Part shown: positions 7,801-17,322 of the stretch, piece after piece
How the letters are laid out: each line of letters begins with the position of its first letter
Position numbering within the stretch: the first letter of the stretch is position 1
DNA from: Cellvibrio sp. UBA7671
GTDB taxonomy: Bacteria; Pseudomonadota; Gammaproteobacteria; Pseudomonadales; Cellvibrionaceae
Assembly (NCBI GenBank): GCA_002483145.1
Contig: DLHJ01000012.1
Location: 323,463-387,462, forward strand
Direction of reading: 5' to 3'
Length of the DNA: 64,000 nucleotides
The notes under the pieces: generated by a model
Databases searched by the model: none
What the model was told of the DNA's origin: nothing
Seen by the model: the letters and a program-made list of their open reading frames with translations, nothing else
Program-made: the position numbers and the translations under genes

Positions 7801-10800
7801 ATGACAAATACACTAAGAGATGCAATCCGCATGGTGAACCGCAAAGTCATACTTTGTGGCTCAGCAGCAACCTTGGCAATGCTTGCTTCAGGCGTTCAGG
7901 CGCAAGACGATATAGAGGAAGTAGTAGTGCAGGGCGTTCGCGCTGCGCAAGAGAGTGCCGTTAATACAAAACGCAATGCAGTTTCTGTAGTTGATGGTAT
8001 ATCGGCAGAAGATATTGGCAAATTGCCGGATGTAACCATCGCTGACTCTTTGCAACGTATTCCTGGTGTTCAAGTAACACGCACAGCAGGGGAAGGTGGT
8101 CCGGTTCAAATTCGCGGTCTGGGCAATGTTGGCACGATGCTTAATGGTGAAACTTTCCTGAGCGCTACCACTATCGATCAGTCTGCCGCGGATTTTGGAG
8201 ATTTGCCTTCAACGCTCTTCTCTGGCGCAGACATCATGAAGTCTGCCGTTGCAACCGTAAACGCATCAGGTATTTCCGGTGTAATCGATCTGAAAACCCG
8301 CCGTCCTTTTGATATGGATGATGGATGGACTTTTGCTGCGACTGGCGAACTAGACCAAGGCTCTATTAGCAAAGAAAATGATCCAACAGTAACGGCATTG
8401 GTTAACTGGAAAAACGACCGTGTTGGTTTCCTGTTAGCTGGAGCTACCACCGAGAAAAACTTGGCCTCGGATTTCAATGGTTACTTCGATACTTCTGAAA
8501 ATGGCGGCATTGGCGCTACCAATAATAGCCACACCTGGGGTGAGACACCGCTGGGTGATCCAAACATTCATCACTTGGTTCCACAGGGTTTCGCCGCTTT
8601 CCATAAAGCAGAAGAGCGGCACCGTGATGGCTTGAATGCATCGTTCCAAGCCGATTTAGGTGAAGGTTTTGAATTAGTTGCTGATTACTTCTACAGCGAT
8701 CAGGAACGTTGGAATCGCCGCGCGGGCGTTTCACAAAATAACCGGTGGCAGACGTTTGCACAGTACGCTACAGCTACTGAATATGGCGGTGACAGCTTCA
8801 CTTACGAAGGTGCGGAATGGCGCACAGCGACAGCGTTCAGTGCGCAACCTTATCGCTTACAATCTTTTGCTCAAACAAACTACAACCACGAAACTTCTCA
8901 AAATGCCAATCTGGAGTTGAATTACGACAACGATGGCGCCCTGAGTGGTCAAGTGCGTGTAACTCGTGCGGATGCTGATGCTTCTATGCGTCACGGATAT
9001 GGCGAAGGCGACCTGCTGAGTATTGATAAGGGCTCAATCGTGACTGGCCCTGGTGGATTGATTCCTGCCAGTCAATGCGATACCTCTCGTGGTGACATAG
9101 TGGTGGGTGCAAATGGTGGTTGTTTTGCCGCATACGCACCTGGCGGTATTGAAAGCCGTTTCCGTATTGGTTACGACGTGGCGGGTGATCACCCAACCTT
9201 CTCCGGTTTTGATCAGGTTGTGAATGGAGGAAAAGGTCAGCGTACCGTTGCCGAATATATGGCTGATGTGGACTCCTACCATATTGGTGCATTCTCGTCT
9301 GAAAATAACACTGACGACGTGGGAGCAATGGATACCTTCAGCACCCGTTGGAATTACGAGTTCACTGATACTCCCTTTATTTCCAGTGTTGATTTTGGTT
9401 TCCGCGATAGCAAGCGCACTGTTGAAACTGCGCAGTTCTCTTATTTCGGTAAGTTAAACGGTGGTTGTGCGGCGCAGTGGAAAGCAGTTGACCAGTTTGC
9501 AGGTTCCGCCGTTGCCTGTGATCCAGACTTGGCGCAAGGCGAGCTGGTTACCGGGGTTGATCAAACTGGCAAAGTTTACAACAACCAATTTGTCAACTAC
9601 ACGTTGTTACAGCCAACTCGTTTGGACGAACACAATAAAGTGATGTGGGTAGATGATTTCGGTGGTGTGAAAGGTTTACCGGGTGCGTGGGTAATTGATC
9701 CGCGTACATTTGACAACTCGCTCGCATTTCAAGAAAAAGTGTTCGGTGCTCAAGAAAAGTTCATCAATCCTGGTCAGTCATTTGGCGTTGAATTGGGTGA
9801 GTCCAGTTACTTCTTGCAAGCCAACATTGAGCAAGGAATTGTTAGTGGTAACTTCGGCTTGAAAGTGGTTGAAACTGATCTCAGCATCAAGGCCAATGAA
9901 GTGGGTGAGCAATTACCGCATTCCGGGACCAACGTTGACCTAGGTGATGTAGTAACCAATCGTAAATATACCGACTATTTGCCGTCCTTAAACTTGGCTG
10001 CTGATCTGACCGACGATGTAAAAGTTCGCGCTGCTTACAGCAAAAGGATGCAACCACTTAATCTTTTGCAATGGGGCGGCGGTAAATCGGTAGGTCGTGT
10101 GTTCAATAACGATTGTGGTTGTATGCGTGTTAACGGCGGTAACCTAAATGGTAACCCTAATCTTGATCCAACCCGCTCCGAGAACTTTGATATTTCAGCG
10201 GAATGGTATTTGGGTAGCGCTTCAATGCTAAGTGCCGGTTTATTCCTGATCGAGATTGATAGTTTTGTTGAGGGCGGTACTGTAATGCTCGACGAGCCGG
10301 ATGCTGACGGTATTCGTCGTGGTCCATGGCAGTTCACCTCTTTAGTTCAGGGTAAAGGCGGCGAAGTAAAAGGCCTTGAACTTGCTGCAAAAGTGGCATT
10401 GAGTGATGTGACTGACGCGCCTGTACTGACCAACATGGGTTTCGATGTTAACTACACTATGTCTGAAAGCTCGCAGGAAGCTAAAGGTTTTGGCGGTAAA
10501 GAGTTGCCATTTAACGACAACTCTAAAAACACCTATAACCTTGTTGCCTGGTACGAAAATGAAGTGGTTTCAGCGCGTGTTGCTTACAACTTCCGCTCAT
10601 CTCGTTTGATGACTGCGGGTAGTCCGGCGACTGCAATGCAATCCCTTTATCAAGATGATTACGGCCAAATGGACGTTAATGTGACCTATAACGTGAACGA
10701 CCAATGGTCTGTTTACCTGAATGGTTCAAACGTGCTGGAAGAAATTCAACAAACTTACGTCGAATTTGAAGACCAAAAAGCCTTCCAAAATATCTATGAA

Positions 10801-10836
10801 GCCCGTTGGGCGTTAGGCGCGCGTTTCAAATTCTAA
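7801..10836 (+). CDS. TonB-dependent outer-membrane receptor 1 (Xanthomonas/Caulobacter type)
   Basis: About 1011 residues. It is an outer-membrane barrel that imports a ligand using TonB energy. The signal peptide ends at SGVQAQ. A TonB-box-like segment (IEEVVVQG) follows, then the plug domain with NAVSVVDGISAEDIGKLPD and SLQRIPGVQVTR, typical of the large TonB-Xanth-Caul subfamily. The barrel ends in the required aromatic residue (ARFKF). The ATG at 7801 has AGAGGG about 7 nt upstream; a longer frame starting at 7708 would run through the second operator and was rejected. Receptors of this subfamily often import plant- or algal-derived oligosaccharides, and the GH9 gene just upstream fits that. 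The ligand is unknown. Two halogenase-like genes follow. Confidence 0.92.
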   Translation: MTNTLRDAIRMVNRKVILCGSAATLAMLASGVQAQDDIEEVVVQGVRAAQESAVNTKRNAVSVVDGISAEDIGKLPDVTIADSLQRIPGVQVTRTAGEGGPVQIRGLGNVGTMLNGETFLSATTIDQSAADFGDLPSTLFSGADIMKSAVATVNASGISGVIDLKTRRPFDMDDGWTFAATGELDQGSISKENDPTVTALVNWKNDRVGFLLAGATTEKNLASDFNGYFDTSENGGIGATNNSHTWGETPLGDPNIHHLVPQGFAAFHKAEERHRDGLNASFQADLGEGFELVADYFYSDQERWNRRAGVSQNNRWQTFAQYATATEYGGDSFTYEGAEWRTATAFSAQPYRLQSFAQTNYNHETSQNANLELNYDNDGALSGQVRVTRADADASMRHGYGEGDLLSIDKGSIVTGPGGLIPASQCDTSRGDIVVGANGGCFAAYAPGGIESRFRIGYDVAGDHPTFSGFDQVVNGGKGQRTVAEYMADVDSYHIGAFSSENNTDDVGAMDTFSTRWNYEFTDTPFISSVDFGFRDSKRTVETAQFSYFGKLNGGCAAQWKAVDQFAGSAVACDPDLAQGELVTGVDQTGKVYNNQFVNYTLLQPTRLDEHNKVMWVDDFGGVKGLPGAWVIDPRTFDNSLAFQEKVFGAQEKFINPGQSFGVELGESSYFLQANIEQGIVSGNFGLKVVETDLSIKANEVGEQLPHSGTNVDLGDVVTNRKYTDYLPSLNLAADLTDDVKVRAAYSKRMQPLNLLQWGGGKSVGRVFNNDCGCMRVNGGNLNGNPNLDPTRSENFDISAEWYLGSASMLSAGLFLIEIDSFVEGGTVMLDEPDADGIRRGPWQFTSLVQGKGGEVKGLELAAKVALSDVTDAPVLTNMGFDVNYTMSESSQEAKGFGGKELPFNDNSKNTYNLVAWYENEVVSARVAYNFRSSRLMTAGSPATAMQSLYQDDYGQMDVNVTYNVNDQWSVYLNGSNVLEEIQQTYVEFEDQKAFQNIYEARWALGARFKF

Positions 10837-10883
10837 GTGGTTGTTAAAACGAATTAGCTAAATGAAACGGCGTTGAGGTAGAT

Positions 10884-10920
10884 AAAGCCACGGTGATAAC
10901 ACACCGTGGCTTTGTTTTTT
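10884..10920 (+). terminator. Intrinsic terminator or attenuator after receptor 1
   Basis: A perfect 12-bp stem AAAGCCACGGTG/CACCGTGGCTTT (10884-10895 and 10902-10913) with loop ATAACA, followed by GTTTTTT. It lies between receptor 1 and the first halogenase, so it may lower downstream expression rather than end the operon. No strong promoter is obvious in the remaining 58 nt. Confidence 0.85.
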
Positions 10921-10978
10921 CCGCTAAAGTGACTTATAAGAAAGTTATCAACAGTAGAATGTTGTTGTGGAGCGTCTC

Positions 10979-12493
10979 GTGATCGAAAACCATCAAGTCA
11001 AATCAATCATCATTGCGGGCGGTGGTACTGCCGGGTGGATGGCCGCGGCAAAATTGAGCCAACATTTTGCAAAAACCGATATAAAAATTACTGTAGTCGA
11101 ATCGACTGCGATCGGCACTGTCGGTGTGGGTGAAGCAACTATTCCAACCCTGCGTCGTTTTTATCAAGCGCTTGGCATGACCGATATGGATGTAATGCGC
11201 AAAACCAGCGCCACTATAAAACTCGGTATTGAATTTAAAAATTGGCATCAGTCCAATACATCTTTCATCCATCCATTTGGTTTGTTTGGTCACGAGGCTA
11301 ACGGCATTCGCTTTCATCACTACTGGCTTAAGCTCCAGCAGTTGGGTGAGCAGAGTAAACTGGAAGAATATTCACTCGGCATAGCTCTGGCACGTGCGAA
11401 CAGATTTACCTTTCCGGCAGAGAAACCTTCATCGCCGCTTTCTGTATTTGATTGGGCCTTGCATTTTGATGCGGGCTTGTTTGCAAAATTAATGCGCGAT
11501 TACGCTCTTGCACAAGGTGTTGCGCATATAGATGCAAAAATAGAATCCATTAGGCTCAATTCCGATAACGGATTTATTGAATCGCTCTCGCTCGATAACC
11601 AACAAAAAATTGCGGGTGATTTATTTATCGATTGCACCGGTTTTAATGGGCTATTAATTTCAGGTGCATTGAAAACCGGATATGTTGATTGGAGCCAATG
11701 GCTGCTGTGCGACCGCGCATTGGCAGTGCAGTCGGAATTGGTGGGTGAGCCAACGGCGCGTACCGTTTCCACTGCGCACAGTGCAGGATGGCAATGGAAA
11801 ATTCCATTGCAGCATAGGCAGGGGAATGGCTATGTGTATTCCAGCCAACAGATAAGTGATGAGCAAGCGCAAGATACTTTGTTGCAACATATTGATGGCA
11901 AGGTTTTACATCAACCGCGTAAGTTTTCGTTTACTGCAGGACGGCGTGCGCAAGCCTGGAATAAAAACTGTATTGCGATTGGTTTGGCCGCAGGATTTTT
12001 GGAACCCTTGGAAAGTACCAGCATTGCGCTAATTGAAACCGGGATTGAAAAAATTTGTGGCTCTTTTCCGATACCTTATTTTAACGAGGAGCGAGTGGAT
12101 TATTTTAATCAAGTGACGGCGGCTGAATGGGAGCGTATCCGCGATTTTATTATCCTGCATTACAAGGCCAACCAGCGCACGGATACGGAATTCTGGCAGC
12201 ATTGCCGTAATATGCCCGTACCGGACTCACTGCAACAAAAAATAAATGCCTATCAAGAGCGCGGCGATCTATTACATTTCCCTTGGGAAATTTTTCACCC
12301 GGATTCCTGGCTGGCCATTTACAGCGGTTTTGGCGTTTATCCTAAAATGTACAACCAAAATGTAGATCGTTTGAATACCGATTATTTGCGCGAGAGTTTA
12401 GCGGCTATGCGTAAATCCATTGCCGATGCGGTTGCCGGTTTGCCAACGCACCAGGAATTTATTAATGAGCACTGCAAAGTGCAACCGGCTTAA
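10979..12493 (+). CDS. Flavin-dependent tryptophan-halogenase-like protein 1
   Basis: About 504 residues of the tryptophan halogenase family (PrnA/RebH type), FADH2-dependent enzymes that use halide and oxygen to halogenate aromatic substrates. Visible motifs are the FAD-binding GGGTAGW, GVGEATIP, the active-site Lys in ATIKLGIEF, the family signature WQWKIP, and FLEPLEST with the catalytic Glu. All key residues are present, so an active enzyme is plausible. The GTG at 10979 has GGAG 6 nt upstream; a GTG at 10967 is also in frame. Halogenase 2 begins 12 nt after the stop. No natural-product genes are near, and members of this family next to TonB receptors are thought to act in other contexts. 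The substrate is unknown. Confidence 0.88.
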   Translation: MIENHQVKSIIIAGGGTAGWMAAAKLSQHFAKTDIKITVVESTAIGTVGVGEATIPTLRRFYQALGMTDMDVMRKTSATIKLGIEFKNWHQSNTSFIHPFGLFGHEANGIRFHHYWLKLQQLGEQSKLEEYSLGIALARANRFTFPAEKPSSPLSVFDWALHFDAGLFAKLMRDYALAQGVAHIDAKIESIRLNSDNGFIESLSLDNQQKIAGDLFIDCTGFNGLLISGALKTGYVDWSQWLLCDRALAVQSELVGEPTARTVSTAHSAGWQWKIPLQHRQGNGYVYSSQQISDEQAQDTLLQHIDGKVLHQPRKFSFTAGRRAQAWNKNCIAIGLAAGFLEPLESTSIALIETGIEKICGSFPIPYFNEERVDYFNQVTAAEWERIRDFIILHYKANQRTDTEFWQHCRNMPVPDSLQQKINAYQERGDLLHFPWEIFHPDSWLAIYSGFGVYPKMYNQNVDRLNTDYLRESLAAMRKSIADAVAGLPTHQEFINEHCKVQPA

Positions 12494-12505
12494 GGTAATG
12501 AGTTT

Positions 12506-14014
12506 ATGCAAGTGACGCCAAACCCAATTCAATCGCTGTGTATTGTCGGCGGCGGTACCGCTGGTTGGATGGCGGCAGCATTGTTATCCAATATTTATAA
12601 AGGTACTGCGATTAAAATTACGCTGGTGGAGTCACCGGATATCGCCACCATCGGTGTAGGTGAAGCGACTGTTCCCTCATTTATGGCATTTCTATCCAGT
12701 GCAAAAATAAATCCCAAAGAGTTTATTGAAGCAACCGCTGGTACCTTTAAATTAGGTATCCGTTTTGAAAATTGGTACCAAAAAGATCATGCATTTTTAC
12801 ACCCCTTCGGAAAAATAGGGCGTTCGCTGGATGGGCATGATTTTTATCAGCTCTGGCTAAAAACGCTGGCGCAAGGTAGTACAAGCCGACTAATGGATCA
12901 TTCGCCCGCTGCAATTATGGCTGAGCAACATCGGTTTATGGTGGAGGCCCAGCTACAAAATACTCCGCTTGCTAATTATGGCTATGCATTACATTTAGAT
13001 GCAGTGATGGCTGCGCGCTATTTGCGAAAAATTGCCCAGCTCAATGGTGTGTTGCGAATTGAATCTACTGTCGATTCTGTTGCGCTAGATCAGTGTGAAT
13101 ACATTGAATCGATTACTTTGGCAGAGGGACAAAAAGTTGCAGCCGATTTTTTTATCGATTGCACCGGTTTTAAAGGGCTGCTAATCGAAGAAACACTTAA
13201 CGTAGGTTATGAGGATTGGTCGAACTATTTACCGTGCGATCGCGCAGTTGCAGTGCAAACCGAAAATGCGGGTGAGCCTGCCCCTTATACCGTCGCCTGT
13301 GCGCGCGCTGCTGGTTGGACTTGGCGAATTCCGTTGCAGCATCGCACCGGCAATGGTTATGTCTTTGCGAGTGACTACTGTTCTGATGATGAAGCAACAC
13401 AAACGTTACTTAACGCAGTGGAAGGCAAATTAGTAAACGAGCCGCGCATCATTCCGTTTGTTACTGGTAAACGCAAAAAAATCTGGCACAAGAACTGTTT
13501 GGCCCTGGGCTTGGCATCGGGATTTTTAGAGCCATTAGAGTCCACGGCGATTCATCTCGTCTATAAAGGTCTGGTTAATTTTATTCGCCAGTTTCCCGAT
13601 AAGGATTTTGATCCCTTGTTGGAGCAGCAATTTAATGCACGTATGGATAAAGATTATTTGGAGGTGCGTGATTTTATTATTCTGCACTATTGCACTACCT
13701 TGCGCGATGACACGGATTTTTGGCGTCGCTGTAAAACTATGGAGATACCAAAATCACTCACAGAAAAACTTGCGATGTTCCGTCAGCGCGGCCAATTGTT
13801 GGTGAATGAAGAAGATTTGTTTGGTGCGTCAAGTTGGTATTCGATTTTAGAGGGTATGAATATCCGGCCGCAAAAATATCATCCGTTAGTGGACGCATTG
13901 GATGGCGCAAAATTGGCGCTCTCGTTGAATCAAGGCGCCAAGGCTATTCGTGAGGCGACTATGCGTTTACCGACACATGGTGAGTTCATTAAACACCATT
14001 GCGCGGTTAAATAA
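12506..14014 (+). CDS. Flavin-dependent tryptophan-halogenase-like protein 2
   Basis: A 502-residue paralogue of its neighbour. It keeps GGGTAGW, GVGEATVP, the Lys of GTFKLGIRF, WTWRIP and FLEPLEST. It starts 12 nt after halogenase 1, with AAGG about 10 nt before the ATG, so the two are surely cotranscribed. It ends head-to-head with halogenase 3 of the opposite strand; only 16 nt separate the coding ends, and a hairpin spans both stops. The region after the active-site Lys differs from halogenase 1 (HPFGKIGRSLDG against HPFGLFGHEANG), which suggests a different substrate pocket. Substrate specificity is unknown. Confidence 0.88.
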   Translation: MQVTPNPIQSLCIVGGGTAGWMAAALLSNIYKGTAIKITLVESPDIATIGVGEATVPSFMAFLSSAKINPKEFIEATAGTFKLGIRFENWYQKDHAFLHPFGKIGRSLDGHDFYQLWLKTLAQGSTSRLMDHSPAAIMAEQHRFMVEAQLQNTPLANYGYALHLDAVMAARYLRKIAQLNGVLRIESTVDSVALDQCEYIESITLAEGQKVAADFFIDCTGFKGLLIEETLNVGYEDWSNYLPCDRAVAVQTENAGEPAPYTVACARAAGWTWRIPLQHRTGNGYVFASDYCSDDEATQTLLNAVEGKLVNEPRIIPFVTGKRKKIWHKNCLALGLASGFLEPLESTAIHLVYKGLVNFIRQFPDKDFDPLLEQQFNARMDKDYLEVRDFIILHYCTTLRDDTDFWRRCKTMEIPKSLTEKLAMFRQRGQLLVNEEDLFGASSWYSILEGMNIRPQKYHPLVDALDGAKLALSLNQGAKAIREATMRLPTHGEFIKHHCAVK

Positions 14015-14035
14015 GTAACGCATTACTGCGTTACT
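14014..14035. terminator. Hairpin shared by the two convergent halogenase ends
   Basis: A 9-bp stem AGTAACGCA/TGCGTTACT with loop TTAC. It overlaps the last base of the halogenase 2 stop and the stop of halogenase 3 (14031-14033). There is no T-run, so it is a weak terminator at best. It could end both converging transcripts or protect their 3' ends. Confidence 0.4.
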
Positions 14036-15548
14036 GTTCAAAATCCGGTGCTACACAATGCTTCCGGATAAATTCTCCGTGACTCATTGCATTCCTGCCG
14101 GCCTGATCCAGCACATTTTTTATTTTGGTGAGTTGGTTAGCGATGTCCCCATCACTGACATGATCGATGCGATTGTCAGTGCGTGTGGGCACAAGGCCAA
14201 AACCGTGATAAATACTTAACCAGCTCGATTTCTCAAAGGCTTCGGGTTCGTGCTGTAATATATGGCCACTGCTTTTATATAAATCCATTTTGTGTTGCAG
14301 ACTAGGTGGAACTTCCATGGCTTGGCAGTAACGCCAAAATTCAGTGTCATCGCGTTGGGTGAGTTTGTAATGCAGGATAATAAAATCGCGGATGCGTTCC
14401 ATTTCATGTTGATGGCGGCGATTCACTTCGTTAATCATCGCCTGATCAAATGACATATCCGGGAAAAAGGTCAGTAAGTGGGTAATGCCGGTTTGGATCA
14501 GTGAAATACTGGTGCTCTCCAGCGGCTCTAAAAATCCTGACGCAAGTCCCAAGGCATAACAATTTTTATTCCAGACTTTTTTGCGGCGCCCTGCTTGGAA
14601 CGAAAACGGCTTTGGAGTGGTAAGCGGTTTGCCGGTAATTTTTTCAAGCAGGGTTTCAGTAGCGGATTCTTTACTCAGAAAGCGACTGCTAAATACATAG
14701 CCATTACCCATGCGATGTTGCAGCGGAATTTGCCACATCCAACCAGCATCGAGTGCCGTTACGCGAGTGTAAGGTGTTGGCTCTTGGGTATTTTCACATT
14801 GCACGGCAACTGCCGCATCACACAGTAACCAGTCTTGCCAATTTTCGTAGCCGGTTTTTAATGTCTCTTCGATCAGCATTCCTTTGAAACCGGTACAATC
14901 AATAAATAAATCGCCTTCTATTATTTCTCCATTGGCGAGCAGCAGTGATTCGATAAACCCATCCGGCTCACGCTGGTGAACAGACTCCACTTTTTCATCG
15001 ATATGAATTACCCCACGACCAATCGCTAATTCGCGCAGCACCTTGGCGTAAAGCGTTGCATCAAAGTGGTAGGCATAAGAGTAATCTGCCAGAGGGTTAT
15101 TAGGCGTTTCCCGTGGTTGGGCAAAGTGATTATGTTTAGCTAATTGGCAGGCAATTGAATAGTCATGCAAGTTTTCGGCGGGATGATTTTTTTTCAGACG
15201 ATAAAAATAGTGCTGAAATTCTATACCGTTAAAGTTAACTCCGTAATCCGCAAAGGGATGGAAAAAGCTTGTGCCCTGTTTATGCCAATTTTCAAATTGA
15301 ATACCCAGTTTGAAACTGGCGCGCGTCGCGCGGATAAATTCCAGCTCATCGAGACCGATAGTATGGTTGTAATGCACTATGCTCGGTATGGTTGCCTCGC
15401 CCACACCAACAGTGCCAATCACCGTGGATTCAACCAGGGTAATGCTCATCGCTTTGCCTGCGCCAAAGCGCGATAAGCTGGCGGCGGCCATCCAACCGGC
15501 GGTACCACCACCGACAATAACAATTTTTTTAATCGGTTGATGCGACAT
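14031..15548 (-). CDS. Flavin-dependent tryptophan-halogenase-like protein 3
   Basis: A 505-residue family member on the minus strand. Motifs are GGGTAGW at the FAD site, GVGEATIP, Lys in ASFKLGIQF, WMWQIP, and ASGFLEPLEST with the catalytic Glu. It is preceded by AGGAAA about 10 nt before the ATG. Halogenase 4 lies 162 nt upstream on the same strand, a much larger gap than between halogenases 1 and 2, and this gap holds a GC-rich GCCGCCC/GGGCGGC inverted repeat. It is most likely the distal gene of the receptor 2 transcript. Its ligand pocket cannot be predicted by eye. Confidence 0.88.
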   Translation of the reverse strand: MSHQPIKKIVIVGGGTAGWMAAASLSRFGAGKAMSITLVESTVIGTVGVGEATIPSIVHYNHTIGLDELEFIRATRASFKLGIQFENWHKQGTSFFHPFADYGVNFNGIEFQHYFYRLKKNHPAENLHDYSIACQLAKHNHFAQPRETPNNPLADYSYAYHFDATLYAKVLRELAIGRGVIHIDEKVESVHQREPDGFIESLLLANGEIIEGDLFIDCTGFKGMLIEETLKTGYENWQDWLLCDAAVAVQCENTQEPTPYTRVTALDAGWMWQIPLQHRMGNGYVFSSRFLSKESATETLLEKITGKPLTTPKPFSFQAGRRKKVWNKNCYALGLASGFLEPLESTSISLIQTGITHLLTFFPDMSFDQAMINEVNRRHQHEMERIRDFIILHYKLTQRDDTEFWRYCQAMEVPPSLQHKMDLYKSSGHILQHEPEAFEKSSWLSIYHGFGLVPTRTDNRIDHVSDGDIANQLTKIKNVLDQAGRNAMSHGEFIRKHCVAPDFEQ

Positions 15549-15710
15549 GCGTGAAATTTCCTGCTGTTTTTATTGCTGTCGTTATGCTGTTGTAGTTACT
15601 GGTCCGTGCTTATTTTTGTGATGATTGTTGTTGCACGTTTTCTATTAGACATCATATACGATCTTGCCGCCCGCAGGGATGGGGCGGCGGCAGGGATTGA
15701 TTGGAATTAA

Positions 15711-17219
15711 CTATTGCGCTGCGGTGATATTGCGTTGAATAAACGCCAGATGGTCGGGTAGATCTTTAACCGTATTGGAGATGCTCGCCGCTATCGCCTT
15801 TAATTCCTTTTCGACTAATTGCTCATCAAAATCATCGACCACTGGGTGATAGTAGTTTGGTTGGATATTAAAGCCGGAAAACATTGCCAGCCAACTGTTG
15901 GTGCTAAAGAAATCCATGTCGTCAATTTGTGGTTGGCAGGTTTGCTTGAAGTGTTCGATACGTGCGCTGAGCGTGTCGGGAATCGCCATGGTGCGACATT
16001 CATCCCAAAAGGCTTGACTGTGACGCTGGTTGGCGTAGTAGTGCAGGATCAAGAAATCGCGCAACTTTTCCTGGCGAATACGCAGATTGTTATTCACCGT
16101 ATTGACGAGCTGTTGGTTGTATTGGTTATTGGGGAAATGATTAAGCAGTAACGTCAAGCTCGATTGGATTAAATAAATACTGGTGGATTCGAGTGGTTCC
16201 ATAAAACCACTGGCTAGACCTAAGCAAAAGACATTTTTATTCCATGCCTGTTTGCGCATACCAGTCGTAAACCGAATAAATTTTGGTTCGGCTAGCGCAT
16301 CGCCTTCCAGATTTGTAAGCAGTTTTTCAGCAGCAAGCTCATCGGAAATAAAATCACTGCAGTACACATAGCCATTGCCTACGCGATGTTGCAGCGGAAT
16401 ACGCCACTGCCAACCGGCTTCCATCGCCAGTGAGCGGGTAGCAGATGCTGGAGCGAATTTGCTCGCGCAGGGCATAGCCACTGCGCGATCACAGCGCAGC
16501 CATTGATTCCAGGTTTCGTAACCGGTTTTTAATGTCTGCTCAATAAGTAATCCTTTAAATCCTGAACAGTCGATAAAAAATTCTCCTTCAATTATTTCGC
16601 CGTTATCCAATTCAAGTGATTGGATAAATCCGGTATCAGGATGTTGATTGACGTGTTGGACATTGGCCTGGATTCGTTTAACCCCGAGCTGTTGTGCTAT
16701 ACCACTCAGGTAGTTCGCAAACAATCCCGCATCAAAATGAAACGCATAGTTAAAGCTGGATAATTCAACATCGTTGTTTGCTTTAGGTAGGGCAAATTTA
16801 TTGTGCCGCGCCATTTGTACCGCAAGACAGTAGGCATCTAACTCTTGTGCTTTATTTTGCTGGCGCATTTTGGCCCAGTAATGATGAAAGGGTATGCGTG
16901 CGATTCGCGCGCCGTAACCGGCAAAAGGGTGGATAAATTTTTCGTTGGGTTTATACCAACCATCAAAGTCGATGCCGAGTTTATAGGTCGCGTTGGTCGC
17001 GCGCATAAAATCGACTTCATTGATATTCAGGTCTTGCAGGAATTCTTTGATATAGGGAACGGTCGCTTCGCCAACGCCGATAATACCTATATCTGCAGAT
17101 TCTACCAGGGTAATTTTTGTAACGCCCTGTTTAAAGCGATTGGCCAGTGCTGCCGCAGCCATCCAGCCGGCAGTGCCGCCACCGAGAATCACAATTGAGC
17201 GAATGCGCGAATCCGTCAT
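15711..17219 (-). CDS. Flavin-dependent tryptophan-halogenase-like protein 4
   Basis: A 502-residue halogenase-family flavoprotein on the minus strand, directly downstream of receptor 2. It has GGGTAGW, GVGEATVP, the Lys of ATYKLGIDF, WQWRIP and FMEPLEST. A small variation is DGW in place of the ENW or KNW seen after this Lys in the other three. The gap to receptor 2 is 103 nt and contains a strong terminator-like hairpin. It is the position equivalent of halogenase 1 in the opposite arm. In vivo reaction and substrate are unknown. Confidence 0.88.
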   Translation of the reverse strand: MTDSRIRSIVILGGGTAGWMAAAALANRFKQGVTKITLVESADIGIIGVGEATVPYIKEFLQDLNINEVDFMRATNATYKLGIDFDGWYKPNEKFIHPFAGYGARIARIPFHHYWAKMRQQNKAQELDAYCLAVQMARHNKFALPKANNDVELSSFNYAFHFDAGLFANYLSGIAQQLGVKRIQANVQHVNQHPDTGFIQSLELDNGEIIEGEFFIDCSGFKGLLIEQTLKTGYETWNQWLRCDRAVAMPCASKFAPASATRSLAMEAGWQWRIPLQHRVGNGYVYCSDFISDELAAEKLLTNLEGDALAEPKFIRFTTGMRKQAWNKNVFCLGLASGFMEPLESTSIYLIQSSLTLLLNHFPNNQYNQQLVNTVNNNLRIRQEKLRDFLILHYYANQRHSQAFWDECRTMAIPDTLSARIEHFKQTCQPQIDDMDFFSTNSWLAMFSGFNIQPNYYHPVVDDFDEQLVEKELKAIAASISNTVKDLPDHLAFIQRNITAAQ

Positions 17220-17264
17220 AGCTGTACCTGGAAAATTTTTATAAAAATCGGTTTATTCATTTAG

Positions 17265-17297
17265 CAAAAAAAGGAGCAGATTTGCATCTGCTCCTTT
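17265..17297 (-). terminator. Intrinsic terminator or attenuator after receptor 2
   Basis: A perfect 12-bp stem with arms 17270-17281 and 17286-17297 (AAAGGAGCAGAT and its complement) and a 4-nt loop. Read on the minus strand it is followed by a run of T. It lies between receptor 2 and halogenase 4, in the same relative place as the hairpin after receptor 1. Confidence 0.85.
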
Positions 17298-17322
17298 CTC
17301 TTTACGGCGAGTGTAGCTTCAA

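Noticed and set aside
10979..17219. Halogenated natural-product biosynthesis cluster
   Set aside because: There are four halogenase-like genes but no NRPS, PKS, tryptophan-modifying or resistance genes nearby; the link is to TonB receptors.
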